This document shows positions 6,077-9,097 of a stretch of DNA of 9,097 nt, piece after piece. The notes below the pieces were generated by a model, which worked only from the letters and a program-made list of their open reading frames with translations, ran no database searches and was not told where the DNA came from. The DNA lies in the NCBI GenBank assembly GCA_012799755.1, contig JAAZKQ010000837.1:1-9097 (forward strand), given 5' to 3'. The position numbers and the translations under genes are program-made. The DNA comes from Lentisphaerota bacterium. Its GTDB lineage: Bacteria > Verrucomicrobiota > Lentisphaeria > Oligosphaerales > Oligosphaeraceae. Position 1 is the first letter of the stretch; each line of letters begins with the position of its first letter.

Positions 6077-7404
6077 TCGGGCAATCAACAATCGCCCCCG
6101 ACCGCTCCGACCGTGAAGAAAAAATGCCGCGTCGTCCGTCTTATTGTAAAGGTCCCTATTCCTTGGGTTTGCTACTCTTTTTCATCATCATCATCTGCCT
6201 GAATATCTACGATTGGTGGAAACTCCGCAACGGCCTGCTACTGCAGAAGCCCGGCGCCGCCTTGCCGCTGCTGCTGGTCATGCTGTTCCTGACACTGCTG
6301 CCGGTGATCATGCGCCTGGCTGTTCGTGGACACGGCAACGGCCCGCGCGCATTGGAGCTCATCGCCTGGCTCTGGCTGGCATGGAGCTTCTGGTTGGCCG
6401 CGGCTTTCCTGTTTACCGACCTGTGGGACTTCGCGCTGCTGACCTGGCGCCTCTGGCTGCACCCCGGCGCCGGCGATACCAATACCCACAATATCATGCG
6501 CTACTGTTTCTCGCCGCGCAGCGCCGCCTGCTTCGCCTTGGGCTTCGTCGCCTTCGCCAGCATCTGGGGCAGCATTGAGGCTCGTCTCATCCGCATCAAG
6601 GAAATCAACATCGTCAGCGCCAAAGTCCCGCCCACCGCCGATGGCTTCAAACTCCTCCAGCTCTCCGATGTCCACATCGGCCCGAGCTTGGATAATTATA
6701 TGCTCAAGCGCATTATCAGGCTTGCCCGCGAAGCCCAGCCGGACCTCTTGGTCAGCACCGGCGATCTCATTGACGGCTGCGGCGTCCGTGAGCACCGCCT
6801 GGCCGTCGCGCTCGCCGCCGCCGAGGCAGCCAAAGGCAGCTACGCCGTCCTCGGCAACCACGAGGCCTACAATGGCCTTGAGGAAAGCATCCGTCTCCAC
6901 CGGGAAGCCAACATGACTCTCCTCCGCCAGCAAGGCGTCAGCATTGACGGCTGGCTCTGGCTCTATGGCGTTGATGACCCGGCCGTGTACCGCCGCAATG
7001 GCCTGCAAAGCAGCGACCTCTACGCCGGCCTGAGCGAGGCGCCAACCCAGCCCGAACCCTTCAAGATACTGCTCAAACACCAACCCCAGCCCGACAAGCA
7101 AGCCCTGCCCTTCTTCGACTTGCAGCTCTCCGGCCACAGCCACGGCGGTCAGATCGTTCCCTTCAATTTCGTCGTCAATCTGGCCCACCGTTGGCGCCCC
7201 GGCCGCTTGCATCAGTTCGCTGAAGGCATGAAATTCTATGTCAGCCGCGGCACCGGCGTCTGGGGGCCGCCTCTGCGCTTCCTGGCACCGCCGGAGCTCA
7301 CCCTCTTCGTTTTTCAGCGCCCTGAGACCAACACCGACACCGGCGCCGATCTCAGCGGGCAAAAATCCACCAACGACTCGAAACAAGCAGGCGAAGGAAT
7401 CTGA
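6073..7404 (+). CDS. Membrane-anchored metallophosphoesterase (YkuE/LpxG-like)
   Basis: A 443-residue protein with a hydrophobic N-terminal third and a cytosolic-type calcineurin-like phosphoesterase domain. Likely membrane segments: ~30-48, ~63-82, ~93-116 and ~151-167. The catalytic domain follows with the dimetal motifs DVH (Asp199, His201), GDLID (Asp231, Asp234), GNHE (Asn262, His263), His336 and GHSHGG (His355, His357), all intact. Such enzymes hydrolyse phosphate esters or pyrophosphates; YkuE-type relatives include the chlamydial lipid A enzyme LpxG (UDP-diacylglucosamine hydrolase), but the substrate here is not readable. The GTG start at 6073 overlaps the obg stop (GTGA) and has GGAGG about ten bases upstream; ATG 6124 is an alternative with only a weak ribosome site. 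galE starts three bases after the stop, so the three genes are probably one transcript. The ~25 C-terminal residues are polar and dispensable-looking. Confidence 0.9.
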   Translation: MIGQSTIAPDRSDREEKMPRRPSYCKGPYSLGLLLFFIIIICLNIYDWWKLRNGLLLQKPGAALPLLLVMLFLTLLPVIMRLAVRGHGNGPRALELIAWLWLAWSFWLAAAFLFTDLWDFALLTWRLWLHPGAGDTNTHNIMRYCFSPRSAACFALGFVAFASIWGSIEARLIRIKEINIVSAKVPPTADGFKLLQLSDVHIGPSLDNYMLKRIIRLAREAQPDLLVSTGDLIDGCGVREHRLAVALAAAEAAKGSYAVLGNHEAYNGLEESIRLHREANMTLLRQQGVSIDGWLWLYGVDDPAVYRRNGLQSSDLYAGLSEAPTQPEPFKILLKHQPQPDKQALPFFDLQLSGHSHGGQIVPFNFVVNLAHRWRPGRLHQFAEGMKFYVSRGTGVWGPPLRFLAPPELTLFVFQRPETNTDTGADLSGQKSTNDSKQAGEGI

Positions 7405-7407
7405 ATC

Positions 7408-8382
<975 letters not shown>

Positions 8383-8435
8383 ACGCCACAGCACCCAAAG
8401 GTCGCAGCCCCCAACCCGCAACACCAGACACGGCC

Positions 8436-9097
8436 ATGAATGACGCAGCCGACAGCCACAATGCCAGCGCCGGGCGCAATGCCGACGCCGGCGCGTCGCC
8501 AGGCCGCCGCGCCCTCGGCTGGACCCTGCGCCTCGGCGGCATCGCCCTCGCCGTGCTGCTGCTCTACCTGACCATCTCCCGTACGGACGCCGACCTCCGC
8601 AGCGTCCTCCGCTCCGCCAGCCCCTGGCCCTTGCTCATCGCCTTTGCCCTGCTGGGCGCGACCCATTTCCTCGGCGCCTACCGCTGGATTACCCTCCTGC
8701 GTGTGCAAGGCGTCTACCTCGGCTATCCTCTCAGCCTCAAACTCACCATCGTCGGCCATTTCTTCTGCTCGGTTATCCCTGGCGCGGCCAGCGGCGACCT
8801 GCTCAAAATGGGCTACGTCCTCAAATACAGCCAAGGCCGCGGCACCGAAGCTGTCCTGAGCATCATTATTGACCGCATTCTCGGCTTGGCCGGACTGATC
8901 GTCATCGGCGCCGCCGCCGGCGCCTACATGCTCATTTGGCGCCACGACCTAGTCCTCGCCCAGCCGCTGCTGGCCACGACCATCGCCATTATCTTCGCCG
9001 GCGCCGTCGGCCTCGCCGTGCTTTATGCCGTGCTTCTGCTCCGCGCGCGGCTGATGCGCTGGCGACCATGCGCAGCCCTGGCAACCTGGGGCTCGCG
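8436..9097 (+). CDS. YbhN/AglD-type membrane protein (LPG synthase TM/UPF0104 family), partial
   Basis: An open frame from ATG 8436 to the right edge, 220 codons without a stop, so the C-terminus is cut by the window. After a polar Asn/Ala/Ser/Gly-rich N-terminus (1-25) come hydrophobic segments at ~28-48, ~64-82, ~98-114, ~138-168 and ~178-202. The stretch SVIPGAASGDLLKMGYVLKY (112-131) followed by AVLSIIIDRILGL (139-151) is the signature of the flippase-like domain shared by lysylphosphatidylglycerol synthase N-termini, YbhN and archaeal AglD. Complete members have about 300-350 residues and 7-8 membrane segments. The family is linked to lipid or lipid-linked sugar movement across the membrane; the specific role is unknown. 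No good Shine-Dalgarno precedes this ATG, and it starts 53 bases after galE, so the exact start is less sure. The galE neighbour fits an envelope role. Confidence 0.85.
   Translation, partial: MNDAADSHNASAGRNADAGASPGRRALGWTLRLGGIALAVLLLYLTISRTDADLRSVLRSASPWPLLIAFALLGATHFLGAYRWITLLRVQGVYLGYPLSLKLTIVGHFFCSVIPGAASGDLLKMGYVLKYSQGRGTEAVLSIIIDRILGLAGLIVIGAAAGAYMLIWRHDLVLAQPLLATTIAIIFAGAVGLAVLYAVLLLRARLMRWRPCAALATWGS

Overview
The window is GC-rich (strong GCC/GGC codon preference), densely coding, and looks like chromosomal DNA from a Gram-negative bacterium. I suggest a member of the PVC superphylum (Lentisphaerae/Verrucomicrobia-like). The basis is the divergent FtsA/FtsZ pair with an FtsZ tail of the LDVPTFQRRG type, plus a small coiled-coil protein starting MKSAFELAMERL next to obg. 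This taxonomic guess is inference. I see no rRNA, tRNA, CRISPR array, insertion sequence or phage gene.

Layout: two oppositely oriented gene blocks diverge from a control region at about 4367-4643. Leftward (minus strand) runs ftsA (3104-4366), then an ftsZ-like gene (2214-3077), then, after an 88-base gap, a bifunctional class II aldolase/short-chain dehydrogenase (206-2125). The first 205 bases are non-coding and hold hairpin-forming and repeated sequence. Rightward (plus strand) runs a 90-residue coiled-coil protein (4644-4916), the ribosome-assembly GTPase obg (4970-6076), a membrane-anchored metallophosphoesterase (6073-7404, 4-base overlap with obg), galE (7408-8382), and a YbhN/AglD-type membrane protein that runs off the right edge (8436 onward). 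The tight spacing in the rightward block suggests co-transcription. It mixes a growth-control GTPase with genes that could serve envelope glycan or lipid synthesis.

The most interesting item is the ftsZ-like gene. Its N-terminal GTP-binding half is clearly FtsZ (GxGxGG loop, GGGTGTG signature, SFEG), but the protein is only 287 residues. The T7 catalytic aspartates, the helix-7 guanine-contacting aspartate and the whole C-terminal domain are missing. The extreme C-terminal FtsA-binding type peptide is nevertheless kept, and a full-length FtsA with a C-terminal amphipathic helix is encoded just upstream. By sequence this is an FtsZ that may bind nucleotide and FtsA yet should not form the usual inter-subunit GTPase site. 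The remaining genes look like ordinary members of known families, though the phosphoesterase is a candidate for a lipid A-type (LpxG-like) hydrolase.
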